Notes under the pieces: generated by a model
The model's input: only the letters and a program-made list of their open reading frames with translations
Databases searched by the model: none
What the model was told of the DNA's origin: nothing
Assembly: GCF_001563285.1 (NCBI RefSeq)
Contig: NZ_CP005188.1
Span: forward strand, 687,501 to 751,500
Length of the DNA stretch: 64,000 nucleotides
Reading direction: 5' to 3'
From: Sphingobium sp. MI1205
Lineage (GTDB): Bacteria; Pseudomonadota; Alphaproteobacteria; Sphingomonadales; Sphingomonadaceae
Made by a program: the position numbers and the translations under genes
In this document: in pieces, positions 62,790 through 64,000 of the stretch
Layout of the letters: every line of letters starts with the position of its first letter
How positions within the stretch are numbered: the stretch's first letter is position 1

Positions 62790-64000
62790 ATGTTCAAAAC
62801 ATGCAAAATCTGGTCGACCTGCCTCATCGCAGCAACGCTTCCCTGCTCCGCCCTTGCGCTGACGCCCAAGGAAAGCGATGCGACACAGGCCGCGGCCACG
62901 CGCACGCTGCCTGAATTCGTGGAGTTTCTGAAGCTCCCCAATGTCATGCATAAGTCGACGGCGGACATGCGCAAGAATGCCGACTGGGTCGAAGCGGCTT
63001 TCAAGCGGCATGGTTTTGAAGCGCGGCAGCTTGCCGATGGCGAGACGCCGATGGTCTTTGCGCAGGCGCCCCGCGCCTCCCCCAAACGCAAGACCGTGCT
63101 CTTCTACGCCCATATGGACGGCCAGGCGGTATTCCCGAAAGACTGGGATCAGCCCGATCCATTTCAGCCGGTGCTAAAACGGAGAGGGACCGATGGGAAA
63201 CTTGCTCCCATCCCTATCGAGAAGATCGCTCAGGGCGGAGCTATCGATCCCGAGTGGCGGCTGTTCGCCCGGTCGGCCGCCGATGACAAGGCGCCTATCA
63301 TGATGCTCATGGCCGCGATGGACGCCCTCAAAGCCCAAGGCAAGGCCACAGGGATCAACATCAAGATCATCATCGATTCCCATGAAGAAGGTGGGCCGCC
63401 CACGCTCAAGGACGTCGTCCAGAATAATCTGGAACTGCTAAAGGCCGATGCCGTCGTCATGCTGGATGGCCCCATGCATCCCAGCAACAAGTCCACGCTC
63501 GTCTTCGGTCACCGCGGCGGCATGGGGTTCGACCTCACCGTCTTTGCCGGCAATAACGACGCTCATAGCGGGCATTTCGGAAATTTCCTGCCGGATCCCA
63601 GCTTTGCCCTTGCTCATCTTCTCTCGACCATGCGCGACATGGATGGCCGGGTGCTCATTCCCGGCTTCTATGACGGCGTGGACATGAGTCCTGCCATGAA
63701 GAAGATATTGGCGGCCGTCCCGGATGATGAGGCAGCCATTCGCGCGCGCATCGGCATCGCCCGCAATGAGAAGGTTGGCGACAATTATCAGGAGGCGATG
63801 AACTATCCCACATTCAACATCACCTCGATGATATCGGGGCAGCCTGGCAGCAGGCGGTCCGTCATTCCAGCCTTCGCAACCGCCAGCGTCAGTTCCCGCA
63901 CTGTGCCAGGCACGCCGCCCGAACGCCAGATCGCACTTGTCCGCAAATGGGTGGAAGCCCAGGGCTATCATCTTGTCGATGGCGAGCCGACCGATGAAGA
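62790..64000 (+). CDS. Exported M20-family metallopeptidase (3' end outside window)
   Basis: 403 codons in frame to the window edge without a stop, so the gene continues. Signal peptide MFKTCKIWSTCLIAATLPCSALA, then an M20/M25/M40 peptidase: zinc ligands and catalytic residues in FYAHMDGQ (His and Asp), RSAADDKAP (Asp), DSHEEGGPP (Glu-Glu), and the dimerisation-domain histidine in NNDAHSGHFGN. Such enzymes hydrolyse dipeptides or amino-acid conjugates in the periplasm. It starts 28 bp after the TonB receptor stop and is probably co-transcribed. Confidence 0.9.
   Translation, partial: MFKTCKIWSTCLIAATLPCSALALTPKESDATQAAATRTLPEFVEFLKLPNVMHKSTADMRKNADWVEAAFKRHGFEARQLADGETPMVFAQAPRASPKRKTVLFYAHMDGQAVFPKDWDQPDPFQPVLKRRGTDGKLAPIPIEKIAQGGAIDPEWRLFARSAADDKAPIMMLMAAMDALKAQGKATGINIKIIIDSHEEGGPPTLKDVVQNNLELLKADAVVMLDGPMHPSNKSTLVFGHRGGMGFDLTVFAGNNDAHSGHFGNFLPDPSFALAHLLSTMRDMDGRVLIPGFYDGVDMSPAMKKILAAVPDDEAAIRARIGIARNEKVGDNYQEAMNYPTFNITSMISGQPGSRRSVIPAFATASVSSRTVPGTPPERQIALVRKWVEAQGYHLVDGEPTDE

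Overview
The window is high-GC DNA that reads like a sphingomonad alphaproteobacterium (Sphingobium, Novosphingobium or Sphingomonas type). The grounds are three large TonB-dependent receptors, a UrcA-family protein, dense operons with ATGA or TGATG gene overlaps, a mixed collection of aromatic and lipid catabolism enzymes, and decayed IS and integrase families common in that group. This is inferred from gene content; no rRNA, tRNA or CRISPR array was seen.

Layout. 1-4.2 kb: the 3' end of urea carboxylase, allophanate hydrolase and an exported beta-propeller protein (urea to ammonia and CO2 without urease). 4.3-11.7 kb: UrcA protein, a minus-strand operon of sterol-desaturase-like protein, TPR-sulfotransferase and small exported protein, a LysR regulator divergent from a 2-oxoglutarate/Fe(II) oxygenase, and a second desaturase-like gene with a small membrane protein. 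11.9-12.6 kb: wreckage of a serine recombinase and of a 2-hydroxyacid dehydrogenase.

12.8-34 kb is a large catabolic region: 3-hydroxyacyl-CoA dehydrogenase (SDR), thiolase and crotonase; an AraC-type regulator; an orphan set of membrane proteins resembling cytochrome oxidase subunits III and IV; SDR and SnoaL-like genes; a TonB receptor; then a long operon of SnoaL-like protein, P450, FAD-linked 2-hydroxyacid oxidase, Rieske ferredoxin, GST, fused indolepyruvate ferredoxin oxidoreductase, aldehyde dehydrogenase, SDR, NTF2-like and EthD-like proteins. The enzyme set suggests hydroxylation, oxidation of a 2-hydroxy acid to a 2-oxo acid, oxidative decarboxylation to an acyl-CoA, then beta-oxidation. 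A two-part motif with identical internal spacing lies upstream of two of these operons and is a candidate AraC-regulator site.

34-43.2 kb is a phosphorus-scavenging island: TonB receptor, PhnD/PhnC/PhnE-type ABC transporter and a Tat-exported phospholipase C in one operon, with a divergent RpiR-type regulator and a HAD phosphatase. 43.4-45 kb holds broken IS110 and IS630 elements. 45.7-51.8 kb has a 1621-residue autotransporter and a divergent LexA-like regulator that has lost both protease residues.

52.8-54.6 kb: Rnk and NADP-type glutamate dehydrogenase. 54.7-57.3 kb is a mosaic of debris (mreB fragment joined to a broken integrase, a P4-type integrase tail, an IS66 tail) around one intact cytochrome c gene, next to a candidate small RNA resembling the antisense RNA of repABC plasmids. 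57.7-64 kb is a Fec-type unit: ECF sigma factor, FecR-like anti-sigma, STN-domain TonB receptor, and a secreted M20 peptidase that runs off the end.
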